From positions 248,001 to 312,000 of the forward strand of contig NZ_LGSZ01000022.1 in assembly GCF_001298265.1 (NCBI RefSeq): a stretch of 64,000 bases of DNA, in the 5' to 3' direction. Below, piece after piece: positions 30,321-40,302 of the stretch. Made by a program: the position numbers and the translations under genes. The notes under the pieces are model-generated. The model made no database searches. It saw only the letters and a program-made list of their open reading frames with translations, and had not been told where the DNA came from. The stretch's first letter is position 1. Every line of letters starts with the position of its first letter. Origin of the DNA: Allobosea vaviloviae. GTDB lineage: Bacteria > Pseudomonadota > Alphaproteobacteria > Rhizobiales > Beijerinckiaceae.

Positions 30321-32594
30321 ATGCAGCCGGGGCCGCCAGGGCAGGGGAGTTCGTCGAAACCGCGCGGCGCGCGCGTTGGCGTCTTGTCATTGCGTCCTTC
30401 AGCCTTCGCGCTCGGTGGTCCCAATCTTGAACTGACCCTGTCGGCCTGGCGCGACCGCCTGCTGGCCGCGCTGTCGCGCGAGGCCGAGCGCCGAAGACTG
30501 TTCCTCTGGCTGCCGGTGATGATGGGGGCGGGTATCCTCCTCTACTTCGCCGCCGACCGTGAGCCCGCGCTCTGGGCGCCGGCGACGGGCTTCTTCGCGG
30601 CCTGTGCTGCAGCGTTCGTTCTGCGGCAGCGCCGGTTCGCACTGCTCCTTTGCCTCGCCTGCGTAGCGGCCTTCGCCGGCTTTGCTGCCGCGGCCTGGCG
30701 GACCGCGACGGTCGCCGCGCCGATGCTCGATCGCCCGCGCATCGCGCAACTCAGCGGCTTCGTGGAATCGGTCGAGGCTCGTGACGTGGGCGCCAGGCTC
30801 GTGATCCTGGTGACCGGGCTTGCAGGGGTGGAGCCCGAGCGCTGGCCCAAGCGCGTGCGCGTCAATGTCCGCAGCGGCACGGTCTCGTCGGGTGATCATA
30901 TCGCGGCCGTGGCGCGCCTGCTGCCGCCGCCGGGACCGGCCCGGCCGGGCGGATACGACTTCGGGCGGGATGCCTTCTTTCGCGGGCTCGGCGCCGTCGG
31001 CAGCATTCCCGGCAAGATCGCGCTCACGCCGCCGCCGCGTCCGCCGCCGGCCGGACTGACGATGGCGGCGACGATCGACCAGGCCAGGAACGCCCTGACG
31101 CGGCGTATCGCCGAGATCGGCGGCGGCCAGGCCGGCGCGATGTCGGCGGCGCTGGTGACGGGCAAGCGCGGCCTGATCACCGAGACCACCAATACCGACC
31201 TGCGCGCCGCGGGCATCTACCACATCGTCTCGATCTCGGGCCTGCACATGGTGCTGGCCGCCGGCACGATCTTCTGGCTGGTGCGGGCGCTTCTCGCCCT
31301 GTCGCAGACGCTGGCACTGCGATGGCCGGTCAAGAAACTCGCCGCCATCGCCGCGATGATCGGCGCGGTCGGCTACTGCGTCTTCTCCGGCGGCGACGTC
31401 GCGACCGTGCGTTCCCTGATCATGACGCTCGTCATGCTCGGCGCGATCCTGGTCGATCGCGCGGCGCTGAGCATGCGCAACCTCGCGCTGGCCGCGATGA
31501 TCGTGCTGTTGCGCGAGCCCGAGGCGCTGCTGGGGCCTAGCTTCCAGATGTCCTTCGGCGCGGTCGCCGCCCTCATCGCCTTCGCCGAGCGCTGGGAGAA
31601 TCGCGGCCGACCGCAGCCGCCCTCGACATGGCCCTGGCCGATCCGCCCGCTCTGGATCGCGGCCACCGGCATCGTCATCACGACCCTGCTGGCGACGGCG
31701 GCGACCGCGCCCTTCGGCGCCTATCATTTCCAGACCTTCAACCCCTTCGGCCTGCTCGGCAATGCGCTGGCGCTGCCCTTCGTCTCGCTCTGCGTCATGC
31801 CGGCGGCTGTCTTCGGCGTGCTGGCCTATCCGTTCGGACTCGACGCGCCGGCCTGGTGGCTGATGGGCCTCGCCTCTGAGGTCGTGCTGAAGCTGGCGCA
31901 TTGGGTCGCCATCATCGATCATTCGACACTGGTGATCGCAGCCTTCGGGCCGGCGGCGCTGGCCTGTTTCGCCGCCTCGCTGCTCTGGATCACGCTCTGG
32001 ACGACGAAACTGCGGCTGCTTGCCATCCTGCCGCTGATCGGGGGCGTCGCGGTCGCAGCCAAGCCCGAGCGGCCCGATATCCTGATCGAGCGCGACGGCT
32101 CCGGCATCGCCGTACGCGGCAAGGACGATCTCCTGATCCTGGCCGGCAAGCCGAGCCGCTTTGTCCTGCAGCAATGGCTGACCGCAGATGGCGACGGCCG
32201 CAATCCCGACGACCCGACGCTGCGCCAGGGCGCGGCCTGCGATGCCCTCGGTTGCGTGATCGCCACGAGGGATGGCCGCAGCATCGCCTATGCCCGCGAC
32301 CGTCTCGCCATCATCGAGGATTGCCGGCGCGCCGATCTCGTGGTCACGCCGATCCCTTGGACTGCCCCCTGCGCCGCAAAGCTCGTCGACCGAACGGCCT
32401 TGAGCCGAGATGGCGCCACCGCACTGGTGCGCCGAATCGGCGGCTGGCGCAGCCATGCGTCCGAGCAGAGCGGCGACCGGCCCTGGAGCCGCAAGCCGGC
32501 GGCGCCGCCATCATCGCCGACACGACAGACCGTACCGACAGCGCAAGCTGCAGCGCCGCCAGTGGACCACGCCGAGCCGGAACGCCTTCCTTAA
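30321..32594 (+). CDS. comEC: ComEC/Rec2 family competence membrane protein
   Basis: Polytopic inner-membrane protein of the family that forms the DNA uptake channel in natural transformation. The 757 residues show an N-terminal DUF4131/OB-like soluble part after three helices. The ComEC core follows from about residue 245 with the hallmark [20 protein letters not shown] and about eight further helices. The C-terminal region (about 575-700) is a short remnant of the metallo-beta-lactamase domain without its HxHxDH motif. The start ATG at 30321 gives a long hydrophilic lead; GTG or TTG codons downstream are possible. It faces lexA convergently, ten bases apart. Confidence 0.9.
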   Translation: MQPGPPGQGSSSKPRGARVGVLSLRPSAFALGGPNLELTLSAWRDRLLAALSREAERRRLFLWLPVMMGAGILLYFAADREPALWAPATGFFAACAAAFVLRQRRFALLLCLACVAAFAGFAAAAWRTATVAAPMLDRPRIAQLSGFVESVEARDVGARLVILVTGLAGVEPERWPKRVRVNVRSGTVSSGDHIAAVARLLPPPGPARPGGYDFGRDAFFRGLGAVGSIPGKIALTPPPRPPPAGLTMAATIDQARNALTRRIAEIGGGQAGAMSAALVTGKRGLITETTNTDLRAAGIYHIVSISGLHMVLAAGTIFWLVRALLALSQTLALRWPVKKLAAIAAMIGAVGYCVFSGGDVATVRSLIMTLVMLGAILVDRAALSMRNLALAAMIVLLREPEALLGPSFQMSFGAVAALIAFAERWENRGRPQPPSTWPWPIRPLWIAATGIVITTLLATAATAPFGAYHFQTFNPFGLLGNALALPFVSLCVMPAAVFGVLAYPFGLDAPAWWLMGLASEVVLKLAHWVAIIDHSTLVIAAFGPAALACFAASLLWITLWTTKLRLLAILPLIGGVAVAAKPERPDILIERDGSGIAVRGKDDLLILAGKPSRFVLQQWLTADGDGRNPDDPTLRQGAACDALGCVIATRDGRSIAYARDRLAIIEDCRRADLVVTPIPWTAPCAAKLVDRTALSRDGATALVRRIGGWRSHASEQSGDRPWSRKPAAPPSSPTRQTVPTAQAAAPPVDHAEPERLP

Positions 32595-32604
32595 CGCCGC
32601 GCCG

Positions 32605-33324
32605 TCAGTAGCGTCTCATCAGATTGACCAGACGGCCCTGAATCTTGACCCGGTCCGGCCCCAGCACGCGCGTCTCATAGGCTGGATTGGCAGCCTCCAG
32701 CGCGATCGAGGAACCACGCTTGCGCAACCGCTTCAGTGTCGCTTCCTCGTCGTCGATCAGGGCGACGATGATGTCGCCGGTATTGGCGCTGTCCTGGCGC
32801 CGGATCACGACCGTGTCGCCGTCGAGAATGCCGGCATCCACCATCGAGTCGCCGCGAACCTCGAGCGCGTAATGCTCGCCATTCCCCAGCATGTCGGCCG
32901 GCAGCGCGACGCTGTGGCTGCGGCTCTGGATCGCCGAGATCGGCGTGCCGGCCGCGATGCGACCCATCACCGGGATCGAGATCGTCCCGCGCGCATCCTC
33001 GGGTACGCTCTCAACCGGCTTGGCCTTGCCGATCCCCGAATCTTTGCCGAGCCCGCCCTGGACGATCGACGGATTGAAACGGCCGCGCACGGCCGGCTGA
33101 CCGCCTGCGCCCTCGGGCAATTTGATAACCTCGAGCGCGCGGGCCCGGTTCGGCAGGCGGCGGATGAAGCCGCGCTCCTCCAGCGCCATGATCAGCCGGT
33201 GGATGCCCGATTTGGACTTCAGATCGAGCGCGTCCTTCATCTCGTCGAAGGAGGGGGGCACGCCGCTTTCGCGCAGGCGTTCCTGGATGAAGCGAAGCAG
33301 TTCGGCCTGTTTGCGTGTCAGCAT
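32605..33324 (-). CDS. lexA: SOS repressor LexA
   Basis: Represses DNA damage genes and self-cleaves when bound to RecA filaments. The 239 residues have an N-terminal winged helix-turn-helix ([20 protein letters not shown], then [20 protein letters not shown]). The cleavage bond is A125-G126 in MGRIAAGTP, and the catalytic pair is S160 ([10 protein letters not shown]) and K198 (EATLKRLRK). A longer linker between domains is usual in alphaproteobacteria. An SOS box lies 69 bases upstream of the start, so it is autoregulated. Confidence 0.97.
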   Translation of the reverse strand: MLTRKQAELLRFIQERLRESGVPPSFDEMKDALDLKSKSGIHRLIMALEERGFIRRLPNRARALEVIKLPEGAGGQPAVRGRFNPSIVQGGLGKDSGIGKAKPVESVPEDARGTISIPVMGRIAAGTPISAIQSRSHSVALPADMLGNGEHYALEVRGDSMVDAGILDGDTVVIRRQDSANTGDIIVALIDDEEATLKRLRKRGSSIALEAANPAYETRVLGPDRVKIQGRLVNLMRRY

Positions 33325-33392
33325 GGTCCCCGCCGGCGCGATGATAACTGGAATTGGGCGCAGATTCGAAACAAATCACGAACACCATAGCT

Positions 33393-33407
33393 GTTCGTGT
33401 TGTGTTC
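33393..33407 (-). promoter_or_regulatory. LexA-binding site (alphaproteobacterial SOS box)
   Basis: Read on the lexA strand, the site is GAAC-N7-GAAC, the direct-repeat operator known for alphaproteobacterial LexA. It lies between lexA and the moeA stop. A second partial GAAC...GTTC arrangement overlaps it (33380-33396) but has nine-base spacing and is not a consensus site. Confidence 0.85.
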
Positions 33408-33436
33408 CGCAAGTCGAACGCGCTCGGAGCCGGCGT

Positions 33437-34648
33437 TCAGCGCAGCCGGATGATGCGGCAGGGATCGCCTTTCCGGGCCGGCTGCGCGAAGGCGGGGCGG
33501 ATCGCCAGCGCCTGCGCCTGTGACAGCAGGCCCAGCATCGAGGAATCCTGCCGGTCGAACGGCGTCGCCTCCCAGCCGGCTTCAGTCAGGACGAGGCCTG
33601 AGCGCAGATAATCCTCGCGCTCGTCATTGGCTGGCATGTCGCGGCCGAGGATGCCGGGTTCGCTGCGGTCCCGCTCGGGCTCGGGCATGCCCAGCAGCGC
33701 CTCGATCAGAGGCACGACGAAAAGATGGCCGCAGACGATCGACGAGACCGGATTGCCGGGCAGCCCGACGGCGACCATCTCGCCCAGGCGGCCGGTCATC
33801 ATCGGCTTGCCCGGCCGCATCGCGATCTTCCAGAAGCCGAGCGCCATGCCGGCCCGCGTCAACGCCTCCTGCACGAGGTCGTGCGCGCCGACGGAGGCGC
33901 CGCCGAGCGTGATCAGCACGTCGGCGCCGGCCGAGCGCGCCCGCTCGATGCGCGCAGCGAGGTCGGGGTAATTGTCGCGCGCGATGCCGAGATCGAGCGC
34001 GGTCGCGCCGGCCTGCTCGACGATCGCTGCCAGCGAGAAGCTGTTGGACGCGACGATCTGGTCGGGCCCGACGGTCTCTCCGGGCGACACGAGTTCGTCG
34101 CCGGTGGCCAGGATCGCGACCAGCGGCTTGGCGCGCACTGGCAGGGCAGGGTGCCCCGCCGCCGCAGCCAGGCCCAGCGCCGCGCTGTCGAGCCTGCGCC
34201 CTGTCTTGAGCAGCACGTCGCCTGTCGTGAAGTCGAGACCAGCCGCCCGGATAAACTTGCCCTTGGGCGCGGATTCGCGAACGTGGATGGTATCGCTGCC
34301 GACACCGTCGGCATTCTCCTGGATCAGGATCGTGTCGGCGCCTTCGGGGATCGGCGCCCCCGTGAAAATCCGCACGGCCTCGCCCGGATGGAGCGAGCCG
34401 GCAAAGGAACGGCCCGCCGCAGATTCGCCGATGACCCGAAGCGCCGTGCCGGGCGCCAGGTTCTCCGCCCGCACGGCATAGCCGTCCATGGCCGAGTTGG
34501 CGAAGGGCGGCTGCGTCCGCAGCGCGGTGACGTCTGCCGCCAGAACGCGCCAGGCGCATTGCGCCAGCGGCAGGGTCTCGGCCGCGGTCGGCCTCGGCAC
34601 GCTGTCGAGCAGGGCCTCGAGCGCGACCGGGACCGGGGTCAGGGCCAT
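33437..34648 (-). CDS. moeA: Molybdopterin molybdenumtransferase MoeA
   Basis: Inserts molybdate into adenylylated molybdopterin to make the molybdenum cofactor. The 403 residues have the MoeA N-terminal region PPFANSAMDGYAVRAENL, the insertion domain with FTGAPIPEGADTILIQENA, and the MPT-binding domain with ILATGDELVSPGETVGPDQI and ITLGGASVGAHDLVQ. MRPGKPMMTGRL and VGLPGNPVSS are typical. Its ATG overlaps the moaC stop by one base (TGATG), so the two are coupled. Confidence 0.95.
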   Translation of the reverse strand: MALTPVPVALEALLDSVPRPTAAETLPLAQCAWRVLAADVTALRTQPPFANSAMDGYAVRAENLAPGTALRVIGESAAGRSFAGSLHPGEAVRIFTGAPIPEGADTILIQENADGVGSDTIHVRESAPKGKFIRAAGLDFTTGDVLLKTGRRLDSAALGLAAAAGHPALPVRAKPLVAILATGDELVSPGETVGPDQIVASNSFSLAAIVEQAGATALDLGIARDNYPDLAARIERARSAGADVLITLGGASVGAHDLVQEALTRAGMALGFWKIAMRPGKPMMTGRLGEMVAVGLPGNPVSSIVCGHLFVVPLIEALLGMPEPERDRSEPGILGRDMPANDEREDYLRSGLVLTEAGWEATPFDRQDSSMLGLLSQAQALAIRPAFAQPARKGDPCRIIRLR

Positions 34649-35145
34649 CAGAGCGTCTCCGCCTCAGTGCCGCCGGCAGTGAAGGTGCCGGATTTGCCGC
34701 CGGATTTGTGGACCAGACGGATGCCCTCGATCCGCATGGCGCGGTCGGCCGCCTTGACCATGTCGTAGACCGTCAGGCAGGCGACGCTGACGGCGGTCAG
34801 CGCCTCCATCTCGACGCCGGTCTGGCCCTTCATCCTGACCTCGGCACGCACGCGCACGCCCGGCAGCGCCTCGTCCAGATCCAGATCGACCGTAACCTTG
34901 CTGATGAGCAGCGGGTGGCAGAGCGGGATCAGCTCATGCGTCTTCTTGGCGGCCATGATGCCGGCGAGACGGGCGGTACCCAGCACGTCGCCCTTCTTGG
35001 CATCGCCGTCGCGCACGATCGCCAGCGTCTGCGGCTGCATCACGACGCAGCCTTCCGCGATGGCGGTGCGCGAGGTCTCGGCCTTGTCGCCGACATCGAC
35101 CATATGGGCCTGTCCGCGCGCATCGAGATGGCTGAGCTGGCTCAC
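34648..35145 (-). CDS. moaC: Cyclic pyranopterin monophosphate synthase MoaC
   Basis: Forms cyclic pyranopterin monophosphate from the MoaA product, an early molybdenum cofactor step. The 165 residues contain the family signatures [18 protein letters not shown] and [18 protein letters not shown], and [14 protein letters not shown] near the C-terminus. The GTG start overlaps the trpC stop by four bases. This trpC-moaC-moeA-lexA order is a familiar alphaproteobacterial arrangement, although the pathways are unrelated. Confidence 0.96.
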   Translation of the reverse strand: MSQLSHLDARGQAHMVDVGDKAETSRTAIAEGCVVMQPQTLAIVRDGDAKKGDVLGTARLAGIMAAKKTHELIPLCHPLLISKVTVDLDLDEALPGVRVRAEVRMKGQTGVEMEALTAVSVACLTVYDMVKAADRAMRIEGIRLVHKSGGKSGTFTAGGTEAETL

Positions 35146-35951
35146 GCTGCGCTGTCCTGCATTCCAGTGAGGAGTTCGCGCGTCGCGGCGGCAACGTCGG
35201 CCTGCCGCATCAGGCTTTCGCCGACGAGAAAGGTGCCGACGCGGATACGGTTCAGCCTTAGGATGTCGGCATGGCTAAAGATGCCGCTCTCGCTGACGAC
35301 GATGCGCTCAGCCGGCACGCGCGGCGCCAGCCTTTCGGTGACCGCGAGATCGACCTTGAAATCGCGCAGATCGCGGTTGTTGATGCCGAGCAGCGGGCTT
35401 TTCAGGGCAAGCGCGCGGTCGAGCTCGACCTCGTCATGGACCTCGATGAGAACGTCCATGCCGAGCTCGAAGGCGGTCGCTTCGAGATCGCGCGCGGTGG
35501 CGTCGTCGACGCCGGCCATGATGATCAGGATGCAGTCGGCGCCCCAGGCCCGCGCCTCGAAGACCTGGTAGGGATCGTAGAGGAAATCCTTGCGCAGCGC
35601 CGGCAGGCCCGACGCCGAGCGCGCCTGCATCAGGAACTCCGGCTGGCCCTGGAAGGAGGGGCCGTCGGTCAGCACCGAAATGCAGGCCGCGCCGCCCGCC
35701 GCATAGGCCCGCCCCAACGCCGGCGGGTCGAAATCGGCGCGGATCAGGCCCTTGGAGGGGCTGGCCTTCTTGATCTCAGCGATCAGCGCTGGGCGCCCCT
35801 CCGCGAGTTTCACCGAGAGTGCGTTGGCAAAACCGCGCGGCTTGGGGGTGGAGCGCGCGCGGCTCTCGATCTGCCCGATGGGCACGGCCTGCTTGGCGGC
35901 TGCGATTTCCCGGCGCTTATAGGCCTCGATCTTAGCGAGGATGTCGGTCAT
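35142..35951 (-). CDS. trpC: Indole-3-glycerol phosphate synthase
   Basis: Converts CdRP to indole-3-glycerol phosphate in tryptophan synthesis. The 269-residue TIM barrel has [20 protein letters not shown] with the catalytic Lys, [20 protein letters not shown], and [31 protein letters not shown] lies near the C-terminus. It is monofunctional, without a TrpF fusion. It starts seven bases after trpD and overlaps moaC by four bases. Confidence 0.97.
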   Translation of the reverse strand: MTDILAKIEAYKRREIAAAKQAVPIGQIESRARSTPKPRGFANALSVKLAEGRPALIAEIKKASPSKGLIRADFDPPALGRAYAAGGAACISVLTDGPSFQGQPEFLMQARSASGLPALRKDFLYDPYQVFEARAWGADCILIIMAGVDDATARDLEATAFELGMDVLIEVHDEVELDRALALKSPLLGINNRDLRDFKVDLAVTERLAPRVPAERIVVSESGIFSHADILRLNRIRVGTFLVGESLMRQADVAAATRELLTGMQDSAA

Positions 35952-35958
35952 CACCGCC

Positions 35959-36972
35959 TCACGCGTTCGAGGAGGCGACGAGCGAAGCCAGCGTCGCCTT
36001 GGCCTTGCCGGTATCGAGCGCGGCGGTCGCCTGCGCCAGCCCGTCGCTGAGATCGGCGGCCTTGCCCGCGACCACGAGAGCTGCCGCGGCGTTGAAGGCC
36101 GCGATATCGCGGAAGGCCGTCTTCTGCCCGTCGAGAACCGCCCGCAGTGCGGCTGCATTCTGGGCCGGCTCGCCGCCGCGCAGATCCTCGGGCCTGGCGC
36201 GCGGCAGACCGACATCGTCAGGGCTGATCGTGAAGCTCTCGACCTTGCCGTCCTGAAGGGAGACGACGCGAGTCGGCCCGGTGGTGGTGATCTCGTCGAG
36301 CCCGTCGGAGCCGTGCACGGCCCAGATCCGCGTCGAGCCGAGCGTCGCCAGCACCTTGACCATCGGTTCGAGCCACGTCTCGGAGAAGGCGCCGATCAGC
36401 TGCTTCCTGACGCCGGCCGGATTGGAGAGCGGTCCCAGCAGGTTGAAGATCGTGCGCGTGCCGAGCTCGACGCGCACCGGCGCGACATGGCGCATCGAGG
36501 CATGATGCGTCGGCGCGAACATGAAGCCGACGCCGGCCTGCGCGATGCAGCGCTCGGTCGCCTCCGGATCGAGCCCGACCTTGACGCCCAGCGCCATCAG
36601 CACATCGGCGGCGCCGGATTTCGAGGATGCCGCCCGGTTTCCGTGCTTGGCGACCGGCACGCCGCAGGCGGCCGTGATGATCGCCGCCAGCGTCGAGACA
36701 TTGTAGGAGCCCGACGAATCGCCGCCTGTGCCGACGATGTCCATCGCATCAGTCGGCGCCTTGACCGTCAGCATCTTGCCGCGCATCGCGCCGACCGCGC
36801 CGGTGATCTCCTCGACCGTCTCGCCGCGCACGCGCAGCGCCATCAGGAAGGCGGCCGCCTGGGCATTGGTGACGCCGCCGGACAGGATCGTGTCGAAGGC
36901 GTCGCGGGCCTCGTCGCGCGACAGCGAGGCTCCGGTCGCGACCTTGGCGATGAAGGGCTTGAAATCGTCCAT
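35959..36972 (-). CDS. trpD: Anthranilate phosphoribosyltransferase
   Basis: Joins anthranilate with PRPP, the second tryptophan-specific step. The 337 residues contain [20 protein letters not shown] for PRPP binding, [20 protein letters not shown], and [14 protein letters not shown]. An additional conserved segment, [16 protein letters not shown], is typical. It is unfused to TrpG, which lies 39 bases upstream on the same strand. A clean ATG opens the gene at 36972. Confidence 0.97.
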   Translation of the reverse strand: MDDFKPFIAKVATGASLSRDEARDAFDTILSGGVTNAQAAAFLMALRVRGETVEEITGAVGAMRGKMLTVKAPTDAMDIVGTGGDSSGSYNVSTLAAIITAACGVPVAKHGNRAASSKSGAADVLMALGVKVGLDPEATERCIAQAGVGFMFAPTHHASMRHVAPVRVELGTRTIFNLLGPLSNPAGVRKQLIGAFSETWLEPMVKVLATLGSTRIWAVHGSDGLDEITTTGPTRVVSLQDGKVESFTISPDDVGLPRARPEDLRGGEPAQNAAALRAVLDGQKTAFRDIAAFNAAAALVVAGKAADLSDGLAQATAALDTGKAKATLASLVASSNA

Positions 36973-37011
36973 GGGAACTCTGTGCAGCAGCAGCTTTGAA
37001 AATGGGCGGGA

Positions 37012-37629
37012 TCAGACGGCGCCGGCTAAGGCGGCGGGCTCATGCTCGCGCTGCCATCGCTCGGCGAGATCGAGAAAATTCCGCAGGATCGTGGCGCCGT
37101 GCTCGGAAGCGATGCTTTCGGGGTGGAACTGCACGCCATGCACCGGCAGGCTGCGATGCGACAAAGCCATGATCAGCCCGTCCCCGCTCGTGGCCTCGAT
37201 CTCGAGATGGGCCGGGCAGGTCTCGCGGGCGACCACCAGCGAGTGATAGCGCGTCGCCTGCAGCGGCCCGTTGATGCCAAAAAACAGGCCGCGCGCCTTG
37301 TGTTCGATGGTCGAGACCTTGCCATGCATCGGCAGCGGAGCGCGCACGACGTCGCCGCCAAAAGCCTGGCCGATGGCCTGGAGCCCGAGGCAGACGCCGA
37401 AGATCGGCTTGACCCCCGCACCCTCGCGCACGAGGTCGAGGCAGATGCCGGCCTCGTTGGGGGTGCAGGGACCGGGCGAGAGCACGATCGCGTCGTGATC
37501 GTCCCCGAGCGCCTCAGAGACCGTCAGCGCGTCGTTGCGGCGCACATCGACCTGCGCTCCCAGCCCGCCGATCAGGTGGACCAGGTTCCAGGTGAAGCTG
37601 TCGTAATTGTCGATCAGCAGAATGCGCAT
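37012..37629 (-). CDS. trpG: Anthranilate/aminodeoxychorismate synthase glutamine amidotransferase
   Basis: Class I glutamine amidotransferase supplying ammonia to TrpE and perhaps PabB. The 205 residues start MRILLIDNYDSFTWNLVHLI. The catalytic triad is C80 in IFGVCLGLQAIGQ and the His-Glu of VHGVQFHPES near residue 173. LSPGPCTPNEAG is the oxyanion-side motif. The ATG at 37629 is clear. No trpE is upstream: the next gene, serS, is divergent, so the partner synthase is encoded elsewhere. Confidence 0.95.
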   Translation of the reverse strand: MRILLIDNYDSFTWNLVHLIGGLGAQVDVRRNDALTVSEALGDDHDAIVLSPGPCTPNEAGICLDLVREGAGVKPIFGVCLGLQAIGQAFGGDVVRAPLPMHGKVSTIEHKARGLFFGINGPLQATRYHSLVVARETCPAHLEIEATSGDGLIMALSHRSLPVHGVQFHPESIASEHGATILRNFLDLAERWQREHEPAALAGAV

Positions 37630-37822
37630 CGGCCGGGACCATGGATTTTGGCCTCCGGTCATGCACGGTGGAGGCCCGGCTGGTCAAGTTCGGGGCAGGG
37701 CGGGCGGCGCCTGCACCGTCTCCCGCAGGATGCTCGGGCGCGACGATCCCTGTTCCCTCGCGCGCGATCCCGGTCTAGAGCATCACGCTGTTCCCAAAAC
37801 CTGACGGCATGGCCTGACGACG

Positions 37823-39307
37823 ATGTACGACATCAAATGGATTCGCGAGAACGCCGCGGCGTTCGACAGAGGTCTTGAGCGCAGGAGCTTCAAGGAGACC
37901 TCGTCGGACGCGTTGTTCAAGCTCGACGACGCCCGTCGCGCCGCCATCGCCAAGGCCCAGGCCTCGCAGGAACGCCGCAACGCGCTGTCGAAGGAGATCG
38001 GCAAGGCGATGGGGGCGAAGGACGTTGTCCTCGCCGAGCAACTCAAGGCCGAGGTCGCGTCCCTGAAAGAATTGCAGCCGGCGCTGGAGGCCGAGGAGAA
38101 GGCCGCCAAGGCCGCGCTCGACGAGCAGCTCGCGGCGATCCCCAACACGCCCAACGACGACGTGCCTGATGGCGCCAACGAGCACGGCAATGTCGTCAAG
38201 TCGACCCATGGCGTGAAGCCGGAGGAGACCGGCAAGCGGCTCATCGGCGTCAACCAGCCCAAGGAGCATTACGAGCTCGGCGAAGCGCTCGGACAGATGG
38301 ATTTCGAGACGGCGGCCAAGCTCTCCGGCTCGCGCTTCGTCGTGCTGGAGAGGCAGATCGCGCGGCTCTCCCGGGCGATCGGGCAGTTCATGCTCGACAC
38401 GCATACGGAGGAGCATGGCTACACCGAGGTGATGCCGCCGCTGATGGTGCGCGACGAAGTCATGTTCGGTACGGCGCAACTGCCGAAATTCCGTGACGAC
38501 CAGTACGCGATCACTCCGGGTTCGCTGTCGCCAGGTTGGATCGCTGAGAAGATTAGGGCCGCAGCGATCGCGGAGTTTGAGAGCGAGGGGCCGCGCACTT
38601 TTGCCAACCTTGGCCACCTGTCTGCGATGGAAAAGTATGAGAGGGCCGACGAACTCGCTCGGAGGATGCTCGTTGACATTGTCGACGACCCGGGCGCGAG
38701 ACGCTGGCTCATCCCCACCGCCGAAGTCCCCCTCACCAATCTTGTCCGCGAATCGATCCTCTCCGAGGAAGAACTCCCGCGCCGCTACACCGCGCTGACC
38801 CCCTGCTTCCGGGCCGAGGCCGGCTCTGCGGGGCGTGATACGCGCGGCATGCTGCGCCAGCACCAGTTCGAGAAGGTCGAACTGGTCTCGATCACCACGC
38901 CCGAGAAATCGGCCGAGGAGCATGAGCGCATGCTGTCCTGCGCCGAGGCCGTGCTAAAGAAGCTCGACCTGCATTATCGGGTGATGACTTTGTGCACCGG
39001 CGACATGGGCTTCGCCTCGCAGAAGACCTACGACATCGAGGTCTGGCTGCCCGGCCAGAAGACCTATCGCGAGATCTCCTCCTGCTCGGTCTGCGGCGAT
39101 TTCCAGGCGCGGCGGATGGATGCGCGCTACCGGGCCAAGGAGGGCGGCGCGCCGCGCTTCGTCCACACGCTCAACGGCTCGGGCACGGCTGTCGGCCGCG
39201 CGCTGATCGCGGTGATGGAGAACTACCAGAACGCCGACGGCTCGATCACCGTGCCCGACGTGCTGGTGCCCTATATGCGCGGCGTGACGAAGATCGAGAA
39301 GGCGTGA
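37823..39307 (+). CDS. serS: Seryl-tRNA synthetase with an internal insertion
   Basis: Charges tRNA-Ser. The protein has the N-terminal tRNA-binding coiled coil (about 25-110) and a class II catalytic core with [33 protein letters not shown] (motif 2) and [20 protein letters not shown] (motif 3). It is 494 residues against about 425-430 usually. The excess is an in-frame block of about 61 residues between DDQYAIT (225-231) and RRWLIPTAE (from 293). The block falls just before the serine-recognition TXE loop and has unusual codons. All catalytic motifs remain, and as sole serS in view it is probably functional. Confidence 0.95.
   Translation: MYDIKWIRENAAAFDRGLERRSFKETSSDALFKLDDARRAAIAKAQASQERRNALSKEIGKAMGAKDVVLAEQLKAEVASLKELQPALEAEEKAAKAALDEQLAAIPNTPNDDVPDGANEHGNVVKSTHGVKPEETGKRLIGVNQPKEHYELGEALGQMDFETAAKLSGSRFVVLERQIARLSRAIGQFMLDTHTEEHGYTEVMPPLMVRDEVMFGTAQLPKFRDDQYAITPGSLSPGWIAEKIRAAAIAEFESEGPRTFANLGHLSAMEKYERADELARRMLVDIVDDPGARRWLIPTAEVPLTNLVRESILSEEELPRRYTALTPCFRAEAGSAGRDTRGMLRQHQFEKVELVSITTPEKSAEEHERMLSCAEAVLKKLDLHYRVMTLCTGDMGFASQKTYDIEVWLPGQKTYREISSCSVCGDFQARRMDARYRAKEGGAPRFVHTLNGSGTAVGRALIAVMENYQNADGSITVPDVLVPYMRGVTKIEKA
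38516..38698 (+). other. In-frame 61-codon insertion within serS
   Basis: Encodes a helical segment starting [20 protein letters not shown] and ending [11 protein letters not shown], absent from ordinary SerRS proteins, where DDQ(Y/F) and the WLIPTAE strand are joined by a short loop. Codon use changes: three AGG, several ATT, TTT, CTT and GTT codons appear within it, which are rare in the flanking sequence. The frame is preserved with no stop. Its origin is unknown to me; a transferred allele or a protein-coding mobile repeat are options. Confidence 0.7.
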
Positions 39308-39335
39308 TGCCGGCAAGCGACGGCGCGACGCTTCT

Positions 39336-39480
39336 TTCCTTCTCCCCTCGCGGGAGAAGGTGGCCGCGCAGCGGCCGGATGAGGGGGCGCCGTGACCTTT
39401 CGGGTTGCCTCCCTTCCACCGGCGTATCGGGATGCGCACGGCGCCCCCTCACCCCAACCCTCTCCCGCGAGGGGAGAGGG
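39336..39480. repeat. Large inverted intergenic repeat pair between serS and surE
   Basis: The left arm (about 39338-39394) reads CTCCCCTCGCGGGAGAAGG, then a GGCCGCGCAGCGGCC mini-hairpin, then GATGAGGGGGCGCCGTG. The right arm (about 39437-39480) is its inverse, CACGGCGCCCCCTCACC followed by CTCTCCCGCGAGGGGAGAGG, without the mini-hairpin. The unit is the kind of dispersed palindromic intergenic element common in Rhizobiales. The pair could fold into one long stem between the two genes. Confidence 0.8.
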
Positions 39481-39533
39481 GCCCTGTCGCGGTTCGCCGC
39501 TTCGATTTGTCTGGCGATGAAAGACCTCTGACC

Positions 39534-40295
39534 ATGCGCATTCTCGTCACCAACGACGACGGTATCCACGCCGAGGGGCTTGCGGTGCTGGAGCGCATCG
39601 CGGCGCAGTTGTCCGACGACGTCTGGGTGGTCGCGCCCGAGACCGACCAGTCGGGCGTGGCGCATTCGCTGTCGCTGTCGAACCCGTTGCGGCTGCGGCA
39701 GATTTCCGAGAAGCGCTTCGCCGTCACCGGCACCCCGACGGACTGCGTCATCATGGCGGCGCGCTCGATCATGATCGAGAACCGGCCCGACCTCGTGCTG
39801 TCGGGCGTCAATCGCGGCCAGAACGTCGCCGAGGACGTGACCTATTCCGGAACCATCGCCGCCGCGATGGAAGGCACGCTGCTCGGCATTCGCTCGATCG
39901 CGGTCAGCCAGGGTTACGGCCCCGGCGGGCGCGACCAGATCCACTGGGACTGCGCGGAGCACCATGCGCCCGGCATCATCCGCCGGCTGCTGGAGGAGGG
40001 CATCCCCAAGGACGTGCTGTTCAACCTGAACTTCCCCAATGTCCCAGCGAGCGAGGTTGCCGGCATCGCGGTCACCGTGCAGGGGCGGCGCGATCAGGAG
40101 CTCATGCAGCTGCAGCCGCGCCAGGACGGCCGCGGCAACCCGTATTTCTGGATCGCCTTCGCGCGCAGCAAGAGCGAGCCGGCCAACGGCACCGATCTGC
40201 GGGCGCTGGCGGAGAAGAAGATCTCGGTGACACCGCTGGAACTCGACCTGACCCATGAGCCGACGCTGACCCGCTTCGCGCGGGTGTTCGCTTGA
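39534..40295 (+). CDS. surE: 5'/3'-nucleotidase SurE
   Basis: Metal-dependent nucleoside monophosphatase linked to stationary-phase survival. The 253 residues begin [16 protein letters not shown] with metal ligands D8 and D9. [17 protein letters not shown] supplies the conserved Ser, and [20 protein letters not shown] the Asn. The ATG at 39534 is chosen from the family start; upstream sequence in frame belongs to the intergenic repeat. The order surE-pcm-nlpD matches E. coli, though no rpoS follows. Confidence 0.96.
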   Translation: MRILVTNDDGIHAEGLAVLERIAAQLSDDVWVVAPETDQSGVAHSLSLSNPLRLRQISEKRFAVTGTPTDCVIMAARSIMIENRPDLVLSGVNRGQNVAEDVTYSGTIAAAMEGTLLGIRSIAVSQGYGPGGRDQIHWDCAEHHAPGIIRRLLEEGIPKDVLFNLNFPNVPASEVAGIAVTVQGRRDQELMQLQPRQDGRGNPYFWIAFARSKSEPANGTDLRALAEKKISVTPLELDLTHEPTLTRFARVFA

Positions 40296-40302
40296 TGCCG
40301 GA

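Noticed and set aside
37775-37820. A possible second copy of the GAGCA-type palindrome before serS (CTAGAGCATCACGCTGTTCC)
   Set aside because: Only one arm is recognisable and the inverted partner is missing, so it is at most a decayed half element.
38516-38698. A sequencing or assembly error, or an intein, as the cause of the serS insertion
   Set aside because: The block is an exact multiple of three, has no stop codon and coherent helical coding character. It is too short for an intein and lacks splice-junction Cys/Ser and His-Asn motifs.
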